Below are positions 19,052-30,206 of a DNA stretch of 64,000 nucleotides, piece after piece (position 1 is the stretch's first letter; the number at the start of each line of letters is the position of its first letter). The stretch lies in NCBI RefSeq assembly GCF_003286085.1, contig NW_020825491.1, positions 161,216 through 225,215 of the forward strand, read 5' to 3'. Source of the stretch: Drosophila persimilis. Its lineage: Eukaryota > Arthropoda > Insecta > Diptera > Drosophilidae. The notes under the pieces were generated by a model, which saw only the letters and a list, made by a program, of their open reading frames with translations, was not told the DNA's origin and made no database searches. The position numbers and the translations under genes were made by a program.

Positions 19052-19405
19052 ATGGATGACCTTGAAATCATTTTTATCGATTCCCAACCGGAATCAACCA
19101 TAAATCTGGACTCTCAGCCGAGCTCCGTAGACCTGTCCTTGATTTTTGGGATTAAGACTCAAACCTATCTCGAGAGCAACTTGACCTGGTTAAGTGACAT
19201 TAAATGGGATGATGACGACGATGACCCAAGGAATGCAACGTGTAATAATGATAATCCAGCATACATTTTCCCGGATGATGACAACATTTTCGATTTAGTA
19301 GATAATCAGGATGATGATAAAAGATCTCAACTCCAGGAACTACTTCGGGACGAAGATGATGATGACTTAATTGCTGCGGTAAAATTAGCTGAGGCGAAAT
19401 TTTAA
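19052..19405 (+). CDS. Acidic 117-residue protein encoded in the TIR (left copy)
   Basis: Starts MDDLEIIFIDSQPES. Very acidic, with runs DDDDDD and EDDDDD; no membrane segment and no known domain recognised. It lies wholly in the TIR, so there are two copies pointing inward (see 46802-47155), with the same translation. A TATATAA box (about 18994) supplied by the internal copy of the terminus lies about 50 bp upstream. An acidic protein from an early promoter could be a regulator or nucleic-acid mimic, but nothing here proves it. Confidence 0.65.
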   Translation: MDDLEIIFIDSQPESTINLDSQPSSVDLSLIFGIKTQTYLESNLTWLSDIKWDDDDDDPRNATCNNDNPAYIFPDDDNIFDLVDNQDDDKRSQLQELLRDEDDDDLIAAVKLAEAKF

Positions 19406-19870
19406 TAATACGAATACATATTTATATAATAATAACATTTTATGTATTTTTCTAAAAATAATATATACATATGTACATATATAATAAATATAACACGTTT
19501 AACCACTATTTATTTTAAATGTTTTCTGTTTTACTTTTGATTGGTTGAATTTCACTTCCTCTTATTACAAGAGAATCATAGGATTCGTTTGAAACAGGTT
19601 TCTTCCACGTGAGGATTACACAAAAAGAATAAGTGGATTTCAGGTAGAATAGAGGTTGTAACCTTTCCCTCATATTATTAGATTGACCCAGTAGGAATCG
19701 TTTGAAACAGGTTTGTGAACAGGTACTGTTGTTTTGGATATAAAAGATTAAGAAGGTGTTTGGGAGGGGCCTAAAAAGATACCATTTAAAAAGGAAACCC
19801 TTAGTCCTGTTTCAATAGTGAAAGTGGTTAGTTCGATACAAAAAAAATAAATAAATAAATAAAACTTAAA
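19406..19870 (+). other. TIR end and upstream region of the polymerase gene
   Basis: AT-rich. The TIR ends at about 19651. A TATAAAAG box lies at about 19739-19746 and AAATAAATAAAT just before the polymerase ATG. No ORF. Confidence 0.5.
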
Positions 19871-22800
19871 ATGGCATCAAAAGTTCAGTGCAACATGTGT
19901 GATAAGTCCGTTGACTTTTCAGAGTTTCAATCTCATTATGAGAGATGCTCTGATTTGCGTAATAATGTAGTGTGTGACCTTTGCTCTAAGTCCATCGACT
20001 TAATAGAGTTTGATAGTCATTATGAAGCATGCTTGGGACCTAGGAATGCTTTTGAGATTCTTATGAGCAAAGGATCTAATTCAAGTGATCTTCAAGGTCC
20101 TTCAACGTCAGGAGCTTCAAAACGGCCTCGATTGGATACTCCGATGGACCTAAGGATTATTGACTGTTCAATTTGCGGTGAAAGTTACCCTTCGTCTAGG
20201 GAAAGACGCCATATGATGTCGGACAAACATAAGAATGCAAGAGCAGCTCAACTAGAGGAAAATGAAAACGTTATTTTAATTTCAACGGAGTCGCGATTTC
20301 CTTTAAAATCATATCGTGTTCACTCAAATAAAAGTGAACAGATTGATTTAAAAGAGTTTTTTTATGATTGCAAAAATGATATTATCAATTTATTGCGTCA
20401 CTGCATGAGTGAGTACAGATCCATAAAATACAATTTAAAAGTATATGGATTATACGTTAAAAACACTGATGATGAAAGCTTAACAGAAACAATGAAGCAT
20501 TTCATTACTCCATACAAACCAATATATGAAAACGAGCTGATTGATGATCATCTAAATGATACAATAGAAAATTTGATAACTCTCAGCAGTGAATTCCAGG
20601 AGAAGGATTCAGGTTGGGCAATAAAGTGTTTTAAATATTTTGAACTTACCATGATAAAACTAGAGCATATCGCTGCAAACAGGTTTATCCAAGCTCCCAA
20701 AAAAATTAAGTCACGAAATGCACTCATAAATGTTAAAAATGACGATGATTTTTGTTTCAAGTGGTGTGTTTTAGCATCATTAGCCTATGGAACACACCTT
20801 AAAACTATATATCAAACAGCAGCATTAAAAAAAATTTCCCGAGATAAGTTATCAATACCATCATCCTATCGATGCGGAAACATACGGCAAGACATCATTT
20901 ATTATGAAGGAGTAAGATTAAATTTTTCCGGAATTGAGTTTCCAATAACAAGCAAAGGAATCAAGCGATTCGAATCTGCAAATGAGGATTTTAGCATCAA
21001 TGTTTATGAAGTCGATGAGAATGGAAAAAACGTTGTAGGACCCACAGTGAGGACTAAGAAAATTCGGACTCACCACATAAACTTGCTTGGAATTAATAGT
21101 GATAATATGCAAATGATGCATTATGCATATATAACGTGCATGAGAAAATTATGTTATTCACAACATAGTAAATCCCATAATACGGCATATTTTTGCGAGA
21201 ACTGCTTGCAATTTTATAGTACAACAAATACTATACATGACACTAAAGAGTGTGGAAAAGTTGCTGCTTTGTATCCTGAACCTAATACCAAAACTGTATT
21301 CAAAAGTTTTTCTAAAAAACTATCTCCACCAGTAGTAATTTATGCTGACATCGAAGCAGTTTTGGAAAATTACAATATAAATCTTAATGATCCATCAAAA
21401 TCATCAACTACTATGGCACAGAGGCATACAGCATGTGCAGCATCATTTTATATTGTACATAAATACAATGAACATCTAAATGAGATGTGGACATACGAAG
21501 GTAAATATTTTAACATTCCAGCAAAGGCAATAAACTCATAAACATTATGATTTCGTTATTTCAGGACCGGATTGTATCCAAAAATTTTGTCAAGCACTTA
21601 GGATGAAAACCGATGGACTTTATGAGAAGTACTGGAAGTCCTATAAAAAACCAATCTATCAGTTTAACATTTGGGATGAGGATTACCAGGAACACGGTGA
21701 ATGCTATGCCTGCGAGAAACAAATTTCTGATGATGATCGAGAAAAATTCTTTGATCAGTTTACAGGACAATATGAAGGTCCTATTCATAAGCTGTGTAAA
21801 CAGACATTTAGATTAAGCGATCCCTTTTTCCCGGTAGTTTTTCATAACTTATCTCGTTATGATATACATTTATTTGTTACGTCAATAAAAGATGAACTAA
21901 GACCCATTCCTTGCAATAAAGAGTTATATATTGCGTTAACTCAAATTTGTAAGCTCGATGAATCTTATCTTCATCAATATAAAATTAGATATATAGATTC
22001 AAATAGATTTTTAAATTCAAGCTTAGAAAAACTCGCTAGTTATATGAACATAGCGAATTTTAAAATTTTGAGAAGTAAATATCAAGGTGAAAAATTTGAT
22101 ATGCTACGACGAAAGGGAGTATTTCCCTATGATTATTTGGATAGTTTTGAAAAATTTGATGAATCCCTGCTTCCTTCGCGAGATAATTTTTATAATTCAC
22201 TGAATGATGAGGAATGTAGTGTTGAAGACTACAACTTTGCTCAGAAGGTTTGGAACGCATTTAATTGCAAATCTATTAGAGATTATTTAAAATTATATTT
22301 GGAAAGCGATGTTTTAATTCTTGCTGATGTATTTGAGAATTTTAGGAGTCTTTGTTCCCGAGTGTACAGGTTAGACCCCATTAATTATGTTACTGCTCCT
22401 TCAGTTTCATGGGATGCAATGTTAAAATACACAAGAGTAGAATTAGAACTTGTTAGTGATCCTGACATTTATAATTTTTTAAAAACTGCTGTTCGTGGAG
22501 GATTGACCCAATGCACTCAACGGATTGCAACAGCAAATAACAAATATTTAAATAATAAATTTAAGCCTACCGAACCCATAAATTTCCTTTCATATATTGA
22601 CGCCAACAACTTATATGGATGGGCTATGAGTCAACCCCTTCCATTTTCTAATTTTAAATTTCTAAGTAACGATGAAATTTCATCTTTCAACGTTCTTAGC
22701 ATATCGGCATCTAGTGATGTTGGATATATTTTAGAAGTAGATTTGCGATATCCTGATGATATTCATAATAAGCATAATAGTTTACCTTTTTGCCCCGAAA

Positions 22801-23867
22801 ATAAGATTCCACCAGGAGGAAAGCAGACAAAACTAATAGCTGACTTAAGTGATAAAAAGAACTATATAATTAATTTGAAGCAGCTACAGTTATGTATAGA
22901 GCAAGGTATGATTTTAGAAAAAATATCTAGAGTTTTATCATTTAATCAGTCCTGTTGGCTGAAACCTTATATTGACCTCAATACATCTCTTAGAAAATTA
23001 GCTAGCAATGACTTTGAGATAAACTTTTACAAATTAATGGTTAATGCCGTTTACGGTAAAACAATGGAGAATGTAGAAAAACGTCGTGAGGTTGCATTAG
23101 TTAAGCATTATGAGTCAAGACAAAACTCAGCAGGGTTTAGACAACGCATAGCAAGACATAATTTCCACAGTGTTGAAATCTTTGGAGATAATTTGGCTGC
23201 CATTGAATCAACTAAGTCCCGAATTTTTTATGATAAGCCCATATACATTGGAGTTAGTGTACTAGAACTTTCAAAATGGTTAATGTATGACTATTTCTAT
23301 AATTTTCATTCTGTAAAATGTCCATCATCAAAAATACTCTATATGAATACAGATTCATTTATTATATCATCAGAAGAAGATTTTTATGATTTAATTAAAT
23401 TCAATCCTAATCGCTTTGATACATCCAATTACCTAGCCTCAAACAGATTCGGTATCAATCTCGCTAATAACAAAGAGCTTGGATTAATGAAAGACGAAAA
23501 TGCAGGAAAAATAATGACGTCGTTTGCAGGATTAAAAGCGAAAGCATACTCATATTTAATTGCTAAAGATGATAACACTGACTATAACGTAAAAAAGGTT
23601 AAAGGCGTAAAAAAGTCAGTAGTTAAACGATTAACTCATACTCATTATATTGAATACATTAAACATAAAAAAACTTATTATGGACAACAGAGAGTTATTA
23701 GAAGTAGAGGTCATAAAATTTATACTGAAATTGTAAATAAGATAAGTCTAAATTATAAGGATGACAAAAGATTTATATTACCTGATAATATTTCAACATT
23801 AGCTCATAATCACTATGAAATTAAAAATATTTTAGGTGCTAGTAATAATACACAAAATATGGTATAA
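19871..23867 (+). CDS. POLB: Protein-primed DNA polymerase B, one 64 nt intron
   Basis: Exons 19871-21500 and 21565-23867 give 1311 codons, a usual size for Polintons. The intron is 21501-21564 (GAAG|GTAAAT ... TTATTTCAG|GACC); the lengths fit exactly. The N-terminus has three Cys/His fingers (CNMCDKSVDFSEFQSHYERC, CDLCSKS..., CSICGES...). Exonuclease motifs are YADIEAVLE, HNLSRYDIHLF and YLESDVLILAD. Polymerase motifs are DANNLYGWAMS, KLMVNAVYGKTMEN and YMNTDSFII. All catalytic Asp/Glu positions that I can identify are present. It copies the element from a protein primer. Unspliced, the frame stops at 21541. Confidence 0.93.
21501..21564 (+). other. 64 nt spliceosomal intron in the polymerase gene
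   Basis: GTAAATATTT at the donor, TTATTTCAG at the acceptor, CTCATAAAC as a possible branch region. Removing it restores one frame across two long ORFs that are otherwise in different phases and both carry polymerase motifs. Confidence 0.88.
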
Positions 23868-24000
23868 GTAAATTTAACATTATATTATTATTATTTTTAA
23901 TTTGTGTATAATTAAAACTATATTTCAATGTAAAAAATACACAAAAATAAATTAAATCTGATAAATATTTTGCGTGCTTAATTATTTTAATATACTCTTT
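23868..24000. other. Convergent intergenic spacer
   Basis: AT-rich gap between polymerase (+) and integrase (-), containing AATAAA-type signals on both strands. No ORF. Confidence 0.6.
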
Positions 24001-24846
24001 TTATCTATCCATCCATTTAACAAAAACTTGTTCTTTTTTCCTTCTAAGTATTTTTTCCACTAAGAAAGCATTTTCATCTTTAACTTTTTTTTCCCCCTTA
24101 TAGTCCTCCAGCTCATATGTTACAGGATTAGTAGACTTTACTTTTAAAATTTTAAAAACTTCGGCTGTCCAGTTTGGACCATAGCCCTTTGTAAAAATAA
24201 CTTTATATTTACTTATTCTAACAGGATCACCAATGGAAAACTTGTGTTTAGGAAATACCTTACAAATATTATAAGCTGTTTTCAAAATAAACTCTTCATT
24301 TTGTTTGTTTACATCTATAGGCCTCATTTTTATAGTACGGTGATATGAATTATTATAATCTTTTAGTAAGTCATGCAAGATATAAATCCACGTATGATTA
24401 CCCTGCATACTAAAGATTTTCCACATACGATTTTTTAATGTTCTATTAAAACGCTCACAAATAGATGCTTTAAGGTGTGTATATGTATGGTAATGGTTAA
24501 TGTTATTCTTTTTCATTAACTCTCCGAAGGCTACATTAAAAAACTCCTTTCCTTGATCAGATTGAATATTTTTAGGTTTATGTTTAGATATTTTTAATAT
24601 TTTCTTCAATGCTGATAAAACATCTAAAGCTGTTTTAGACTTAACGGGAACTGCATATGCAAACTTCGAGAACGTGTCAATTACTGTCAGCAAGTACCTA
24701 TATCCTTTGTTTTCCTTATAAAAGGGTATCATTTCAACTAAATCGATTTGCCACGTGTCATTAATTCCCTTTTGTACGAATTTACGACGAATAAAATTTC
24801 TTCTAGCAGGCTTATGTATTTCATTAACAACTTGTTGCTTACTCAT
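24001..24846 (-). CDS. INT: Polinton integrase (retroviral type), chromodomain cut short
   Basis: 281 residues. The rve core has the D-D-E triad in WQIDLVEM, IQSDQGKEF and SICERFNRTLK. The C-terminus GDPVRISKYK...GYGPNWTAEVF is the integrase SH3-like part. It ends FLVEKILRRKKEQVFVKWMDR, which is the start of a chromodomain; about half the usual domain is missing and the stop follows at once. It would cut and join the TIRs. Convergent with polymerase. The start MSKQQVV is the first Met, just inside the DINE-1 site. Confidence 0.9.
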   Translation of the reverse strand: MSKQQVVNEIHKPARRNFIRRKFVQKGINDTWQIDLVEMIPFYKENKGYRYLLTVIDTFSKFAYAVPVKSKTALDVLSALKKILKISKHKPKNIQSDQGKEFFNVAFGELMKKNNINHYHTYTHLKASICERFNRTLKNRMWKIFSMQGNHTWIYILHDLLKDYNNSYHRTIKMRPIDVNKQNEEFILKTAYNICKVFPKHKFSIGDPVRISKYKVIFTKGYGPNWTAEVFKILKVKSTNPVTYELEDYKGEKKVKDENAFLVEKILRRKKEQVFVKWMDR

Positions 24847-24858
24847 TTTTAATATAAT

Positions 24859-25967
24859 TATACTCGATACTCAAAATGAGTATTGGGGTATATTAGATTT
24901 GTGGTAAAAGTGGATGTGTGTAACGTCCAGAAGGAATCGTTTCCGACCCCATAAAGTATATATATTCTTGATCAGCATCAATAGCCGAGTCGATTGAGCC
25001 CTGTCTGTCTGTCCGTCCGTCCGTCTGTCCGTCTGTCCGTCCCCTTCAGCGCCTAATGCTCAAAGACTATAAGAGCTAGAGCAACGATGTTTTGGATCCA
25101 GACTTCTGTGATATGTCACTGCTACAAAAATATTTCAAAACTTTGCCCCGCCCACTTCCGCCCCCACAAAGGGCGAAAATCTGTGGCATCCACAATTTTA
25201 AAGATACGAGAAAACAAAAAACGCAGAATCGTAGAGAATGACCATATCTTTTAGACTGCAGAATCTGAATTGGATCGTATTACTATTATAGCCACCATCA
25301 AGAAAACAATTTCATTTTTTCTCGCCCTGTCTCTCTCTAACACACAGGTAGCATAGGCGGCTTTGCTTAGAGTAAAACAATAGCGCCTAGATCTCAGAGA
25401 CTATAAAAGCTAGAGCAACCAAATTTGGTATCCACACTCCTAATATATCGGACCGAGACGAGTTTGTTTCAAAATTTCGCCACACCCCCTTCCGCCCCCG
25501 CAAAGGATGCAAATCTGGGGATATTCACAAATCTCAGAGACTATTAAAGCTAGAGGAACCAAATTTGGTATCCGCACTTCTGTTAGATCTCACTATAAAA
25601 CCTTTATCTCAAAATTTCGCCCCACCCCCTTCCGCCCCCACAAAGGACGAAAATCTGTTGCATTCACAATATTGCAGATTTGAGAAAACTAAAAACGCAG
25701 AATCATAGATACCGACCATATCTATCAGATTGCTGAATCTGGATGAGATTAGATCATTTTTATAGCCAAAGGAAACAAATCAATTTGCAGTGGCTACGCA
25801 GCGCGTGACGTCACGCTCAGACTGATTTTCTGTCTCTCTCGCACGCACTCTTTGTCGTGTCGTTTAATATTAGCGGCCTCTGCCGGAGGAGAGCCATACT
25901 GACTTAGTATCGGGTATAACTCTAGAGTTGCGGTGTCCGCAGCAACTCACAACGTTCCCCCTCGTTT
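24859..25967 (+). mobile_element. DINE-1-type Helitron, copy 3
   Basis: Starts TATACTCGATACTCAAAATG (one change from TATACCCG), has the microsatellite at about 25003-25040 and ends AACGTTCCCCCTCGTTTT. 1109 bp, with the longer middle part that copy 2 lacks. It lies between the integrase start and the C-terminus of the 234-residue gene, removing that gene's native stop. Confidence 0.9.
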
Positions 25968-26651
25968 TCTATTGTTATGTTGGGATGATTGCTTATTTAA
26001 AAGTGTTTGCTTATACTCAAGAACATCGCGTTTTATTTGATTACACATTTTTTTGTAAATTTCAAAGCATAAACGGGTTAAATCTATTTGCACATTTCTC
26101 TCATAAGTACCGTCTAAATCAGCTAGTTGAACATCAAATTTTTGTAAGGCTGCACACTTAGGAATAATATTATTATAGTAGAGGTATATAATTTGTTGCT
26201 TAAGTATCGTATTCCAACATAAAAATGTGGTAAAAAAAATGCCTAATCTTAAAAACGATCTCCAGGACTCACTATCAAATTCAATTTTATTTCCAAACTG
26301 ATTTATTATAAACACATACTGCTTATCTGATTTTCGAAATCTAAAATTACACTTAATTGTGGGTAATAATGGATGGTCTATAATTGTATCAGGCATCAAA
26401 AAATCATACTGATCAAGTTTCAATTGGATATACTCTTTGTATGTAACCAATTGCATCCATTCATCTTTATCTAAACCGACGAAATTGTTTTTGCTTTGCT
26501 GCATCCATATCATTGGAGTGAATTTTCTTGTAGTTGAAAAACCGCATTTAAGTTTTAAATTATGTACTACATAATATTCGAGACCGAAAATGACTTCGTG
26601 ATCCTGCTTCTTTCTAGTGGACCTAATTCTTTTTGATTGAAGCGTGTCCAT
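25947..26651 (-). CDS. Uncharacterised Polinton protein, C-terminus altered by DINE-1
   Basis: About 228 native residues starting MDTLQSKRIRSTRKK, then a few codons from the DINE-1 (ending RGGTL). Mixed alpha/beta composition with aromatic-rich stretches (HEVIFGLEYYVVHNLKLKCGF, SFLRLGIFFTTFLCWN). I recognise no domain; its position suggests one of the unnamed conserved Polinton genes. It is divergent from the gene starting at 26760, with a shared short promoter region. A second copy of its N-terminal 860 bp is at 29347-30206. Confidence 0.7.
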   Translation of the reverse strand: MDTLQSKRIRSTRKKQDHEVIFGLEYYVVHNLKLKCGFSTTRKFTPMIWMQQSKNNFVGLDKDEWMQLVTYKEYIQLKLDQYDFLMPDTIIDHPLLPTIKCNFRFRKSDKQYVFIINQFGNKIEFDSESWRSFLRLGIFFTTFLCWNTILKQQIIYLYYNNIIPKCAALQKFDVQLADLDGTYERNVQIDLTRLCFEIYKKMCNQIKRDVLEYKQTLLNKQSSQHNNRKRGGTL

Positions 26652-26848
26652 TTGGGTTGAATGCTTTTGTAAAACTAAGAACTCTTACTAAATTGGGCTG
26701 TATATAAAGGAGATAGGCATCAACAACTCATTCAGTTTCTTACAAAATCTCAAACCAACATGAACACAATCGACAGGAATTCAAGCGTTATAGTTGATTT
26801 TCAATATGTCTTTGGAAATAATAAACAACTTTTTATTAAGGAATTGGC
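25989..26848. repeat. Duplicated segment A, copy 1
   Basis: 860 bp matching 29347-30206 at a constant offset of 3358. It contains the N-terminal part of the 234-residue gene (-) and the start of the 171-residue gene (+). The right junction to segment B has a 2 bp overlap, GC. Confidence 0.92.
26701..26737 (+). promoter_or_regulatory. TATA and initiator, copy 1
   Basis: TATATAAA at 26701-26708 and TCAGTT at 26732-26737 have the 30-32 bp spacing of a Drosophila core promoter. Duplicate of the promoter at 30059. It now drives only a truncated chimeric frame. Confidence 0.6.
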
Positions 26849-26906
26849 ATCAATTAACCAAAGTTATTTTAATGCATCCGAATGCATATCAAAAATTGGT
26901 AAATAA
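26760..26906 (+). pseudogene. Truncated chimeric start of the 171-residue gene
   Basis: Begins MNTIDRNSSVIVDFQYVF like the intact gene at 30118, but at codon 30 crosses the deletion junction (26847-26848) into another gene out of its frame and stops after 48 residues. Confidence 0.8.
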
Positions 26907-27519
26907 TGCCCAGAAAAACGATTTAATAAATATAACGTTTTTGCCTATTTTAAATGATAAAAAAACTAGCGACTTTAATAAATGGATTAAAATACGTCAA
27001 GAATTGTGTTACTATCAAAATAAAAAAAGAAATAAGACAATGGATATACGAACTACGCAGAACAAACGACTTTCATCACCTCAAAGCATTGGAATACAAA
27101 CACAAGACGAGTCAGTTTGGTTAGATGTAAAACCTAACACTTCCATTCTTAACAATAAAAATAATGAGTCCTCAAAAAAGGAACTCTCTATCACAAATGA
27201 GTTCTCTGATTTACCTAACGACATCGATGATGAAGATTTTCTGACCGAAAAATCTTTCAACTCAAAACCTAATAAGCGTAAAGTTGAGGATACTTCATTT
27301 TTAGACACTCAAGCATCAAAAAAATCAGCATTGACTAAAGTGAAGCTTACTGATAAACAGCGAAAGCTAAGAGTAAAACTTAAGAGGTATAAAAGTGAAT
27401 CAAATCCATTTCAAGACTTGAAATACGTAAGTGGACGAGAAAAGTTGATGAGGGCTGTTAGAAACAGTAAGGCCGTGCAAATTGGAAAGAACAAAATTAA
27501 TTGGTTATCCTATAATTAA
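26849..27519 (+). pseudogene. 5'-truncated copy of the 228-residue Polinton gene
   Basis: Identical in translation from HQLTKVILMHPNAY to the C-terminus of the gene at 31834-32520, but the native first codons are replaced by sequence from segment A. An upstream in-frame start at 26794 is fortuitous. Confidence 0.75.
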
Positions 27520-27546
27520 TAAACTGCAAAGAACGTAGAACTAAAA

Positions 27547-27692
27547 ATGGTAAATGTAACAGAGTTTTTCGTGACATTACTTAGTAATGATTCGTTAAAT
27601 GTATATCATGATAACGTTAAGTGTGCATTTACAAACATTGTAAATATTCCTGAAAACATGAACGATGACTGGGAAGTAGGAATTACAGACTT
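27547..27692 (+). pseudogene. Penton N-terminus, copy 1
   Basis: About 49 codons (MVNVTEFFVTLLSND...WEVGITDF), then the gypsy LTR. Same as at 32548. In this copy nothing of the rest of the gene follows. Confidence 0.85.
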
Positions 27693-28562
27693 TGTAACGA
27701 ACCTGCTTTTTGGGCTCGCTTGAGTTTGCTGGGCTTGCTCAGCGGTCGGCAGATTCGCAGCAACGTATTTTTATTGTTGCCCCCAACGACAAATGATAAG
27801 ACTTTCCTTTTCTTTTTATTTGAATTTCGCTTTATTCGCAATTCTATTAGGACTTAGGGCTAGGTGTTACAGTTTCTCTTAACTACCGATCTCCACCACG
27901 CGGGGGCTCTCGTCGGGTGTGGCAGCGTCGAGGCTATTGATTGGGGCAAGTTGACCTCCGCTATTGCTTTGGTCCGCCACTCGAATCCGCACTCCACGTC
28001 TCGCACTCCCCTCCTAGCTTCCGCCGGCGTACGGGGATCTTCACTTAATTTAGACTTGCTCTGGGGGGGCAGGCGGGGCCTGTCTGCCTGCTGCTACACT
28101 TCACTACACTTCTTTGTTTCGTACCGAGTATCACTCTTGCGTTTCGACCGGGTCTCAACGTGCGCGCGCGCTTACTTATCCGCGGGAAAAGAGACCCGCT
28201 TCGACGCCGCTACCTCCTTTTATAGCCCCTTGCCAGGCCCCGGCTCGGCGTCGGTAGTTTTCCATCGCCGTCTCCTGGTTTCCATGGCCTTCGTAACGGG
28301 GCCTGGCCGGTGGCGTGATCCCATGCCCTTATTTGGTCATGCGCCAGATTATTGCCGGCCCGATCCCGCCGTTTCCTTTGCCTCTCGTGCCTCTCTCTCT
28401 CTGAGAGCAGGGCACTTCCCCTCTCGAGGCCCTTGGCCTCTTCGCCGCATCCGGATAACCGTGGGCGTCTGGCTTGACCTTCGCCTTATCCGGCCAGCCG
28501 TCAGCTTTTATCCGACTGTGCTCTTGGTCGCACTCGGCCTGTGGGAACCCTGGTTCCTCACA
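27693..28562 (-). repeat. Extra gypsy LTR within duplicated segment B
   Basis: 870 bp starting TGTAACGAACC and ending TTCCTCACA on the plus strand. It is the duplicate of the LTR at 32694-33563 and is followed by 786 bp of the element's internal 3' end, so it arose by duplication, not by a second integration. Confidence 0.93.
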
Positions 28563-28761
28563 CCCCCCTCTTTCTTCCCGTAGCGGAATACTTCCGTTTT
28601 CCGCGATCTCGGGATGGGGTGGGCTTTCCTCATTCAAACGGCCCGAAGTTGCGCGCGCCCTTTGTTGTACCTGGGATCGCCGGCGGTCTGGCGCCCTCTG
28701 GCGCCTTAGCTCGGGCGGCGCTGCCAGCCCTTGCACTTTTCTGGCTGGCGCCGACTCCCGC

Positions 28762-30009
28762 CTATCGATAAGGTGTAGGGGCGCTTCTGCGATCCACTCG
28801 ATACTTCCCCCCCCAGTCGATATTCCGTTTTCTTTTTTTTTCTGTTTTCTCTTTATTCATATTCTCCCGCGTGTTCTGCCCTTTTTTCTTTTTGTGTTTC
28901 TTCTGCCCCTCCCCCCCCTTTTTCTTCTCTTCTCCGTTTTCCTTTATTTCTGTTCTCGGAATACCTCCGTGCGCGTGGCCGACATGGCGATGCGGTACCG
29001 CGTACCGCGTACCTCGCTCGCTTACCAATTTTTTTACCCGTCTACCCACGAGGCGTATCTGGGCCTGTGCGCGGCTCACTGCCGCCGGCCACTCCTCCCG
29101 CGGGATCGCCTTCCAGTGGCCCGTGGCTGCTGGTGCTGAGCTCTGCCGTTGCAGGGCCGGCCGCTTGGGTCTTGTATGGGGCTCCGGGCAGGAGGCCTGC
29201 CTCTTCAGGGCTGGGCGCTCGACCGCCCTCTCCGGCGCGGGCCACACCCACGGCCCGCGTTCCCACGCCTCGACCTCCGCGTGTTCCGTCGCCGCTGTGG
29301 TCGCCGTTGCCGGGCCCTCCGCTGCGTCGTTCGTCGCCGCCTCCGCTTGCTTATTTAAAAGTGTTTGCTTATACTCAAGAACATCGCGTTTTATTTGATT
29401 ACACATTTTTTTGTAAATTTCAAAGCATAAACGGGTTAAATCTATTTGCACATTTCTCTCATAAGTACCGTCTAAATCAGCTAGTTGAACATCAAATTTT
29501 TGTAAGGCTGCACACTTAGGAATAATATTATTATAGTAGAGGTATATAATTTGTTGCTTAAGTATCGTATTCCAACATAAAAATGTGGTAAAAAAAATGC
29601 CTAATCTTAAAAACGATCTCCAGGACTCACTATCAAATTCAATTTTATTTCCAAACTGATTTATTATAAACACATACTGCTTATCTGATTTTCGAAATCT
29701 AAAATTACACTTAATTGTGGGTAATAATGGATGGTCTATAATTGTATCAGGCATCAAAAAATCATACTGATCAAGTTTCAATTGGATATACTCTTTGTAT
29801 GTAACCAATTGCATCCATTCATCTTTATCTAAACCGACGAAATTGTTTTTGCTTTGCTGCATCCATATCATTGGAGTGAATTTTCTTGTAGTTGAAAAAC
29901 CGCATTTAAGTTTTAAATTATGTACTACATAATATTCGAGACCGAAAATGACTTCGTGATCCTGCTTCTTTCTAGTGGACCTAATTCTTTTTGATTGAAG
30001 CGTGTCCAT
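28762..30009 (-). pseudogene. Chimeric ORF: Polinton 234-residue gene fused to retrotransposon ORF3
   Basis: 415 codons. The first ~222 residues are the Polinton protein (MDTLQSKRI... LEYKQTLLNKQ). After the TT junction at 29347-29348 the frame continues into the C-terminal ~190 residues of the LTR element ORF3 (AEAATNDAAEGPATATTAATE...). An in-frame fusion made by the duplication breakpoint. A promoter region lies upstream (30010-30058). There is no evidence that it is functional. Confidence 0.8.
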
Positions 30010-30206
30010 TTGGGTTGAATGCTTTTGTAAAACTAAGAACTCTTACTAAATTGGGCTGTATATAAAGGAGATAGGCATCAACAACTCATTCAGTTTCTTA
30101 CAAAATCTCAAACCAACATGAACACAATCGACAGGAATTCAAGCGTTATAGTTGATTTTCAATATGTCTTTGGAAATAATAAACAACTTTTTATTAAGGA
30201 ATTGGC
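29347..30206. repeat. Duplicated segment A, copy 2
   Basis: Matches 25989-26848. Here its right side continues natively into the intact 171-residue gene. Confidence 0.92.
30059..30095 (+). promoter_or_regulatory. TATA box and initiator before the 171-residue gene
   Basis: TATATAAAGG at 30059 and TCAGTT at 30090-30095; the A of the initiator is about 33 bp downstream of the first T, as in fly core promoters. The ATG follows about 26 bp later. Confidence 0.65.

Larger units (their letters stand above)
17820..19651 (+). repeat. Left terminal inverted repeat of the Polinton (1832 bp)
   Basis: Matches 46556-49016 in reverse complement up to CAGGTAGAATA. It is composite. The outer ~370 bp (17820-18190) reappear inverted at 18638-19007, ending with a full copy of the terminus. 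After that comes the 117-residue acidic ORF. A 76 bp tandem duplication containing TTAAATAAATACTTATA lies at about 18315-18440. Confidence 0.93.
26847..29348. repeat. Duplicated segment B, copy 1
   Basis: 2.5 kb matching 31848-34361. It holds most of the 228-residue gene, the start of penton, a full gypsy LTR and 786 bp of the LTR element's internal end. Differences from copy 2 are few: poly(C) length near 28912, CTCTG/CTCCG near 28401, CGCG/CTCG near 29000. The right junction to segment A' has a 2 bp overlap, TT. Confidence 0.92.

Noticed and set aside
28474..29139. Plus-strand ORFs across the gypsy LTR and its flank, in both duplicated copies
   Set aside because: They cross LTR boundaries and polypurine tract, so they cannot be native genes; GC-rich shadow frames.
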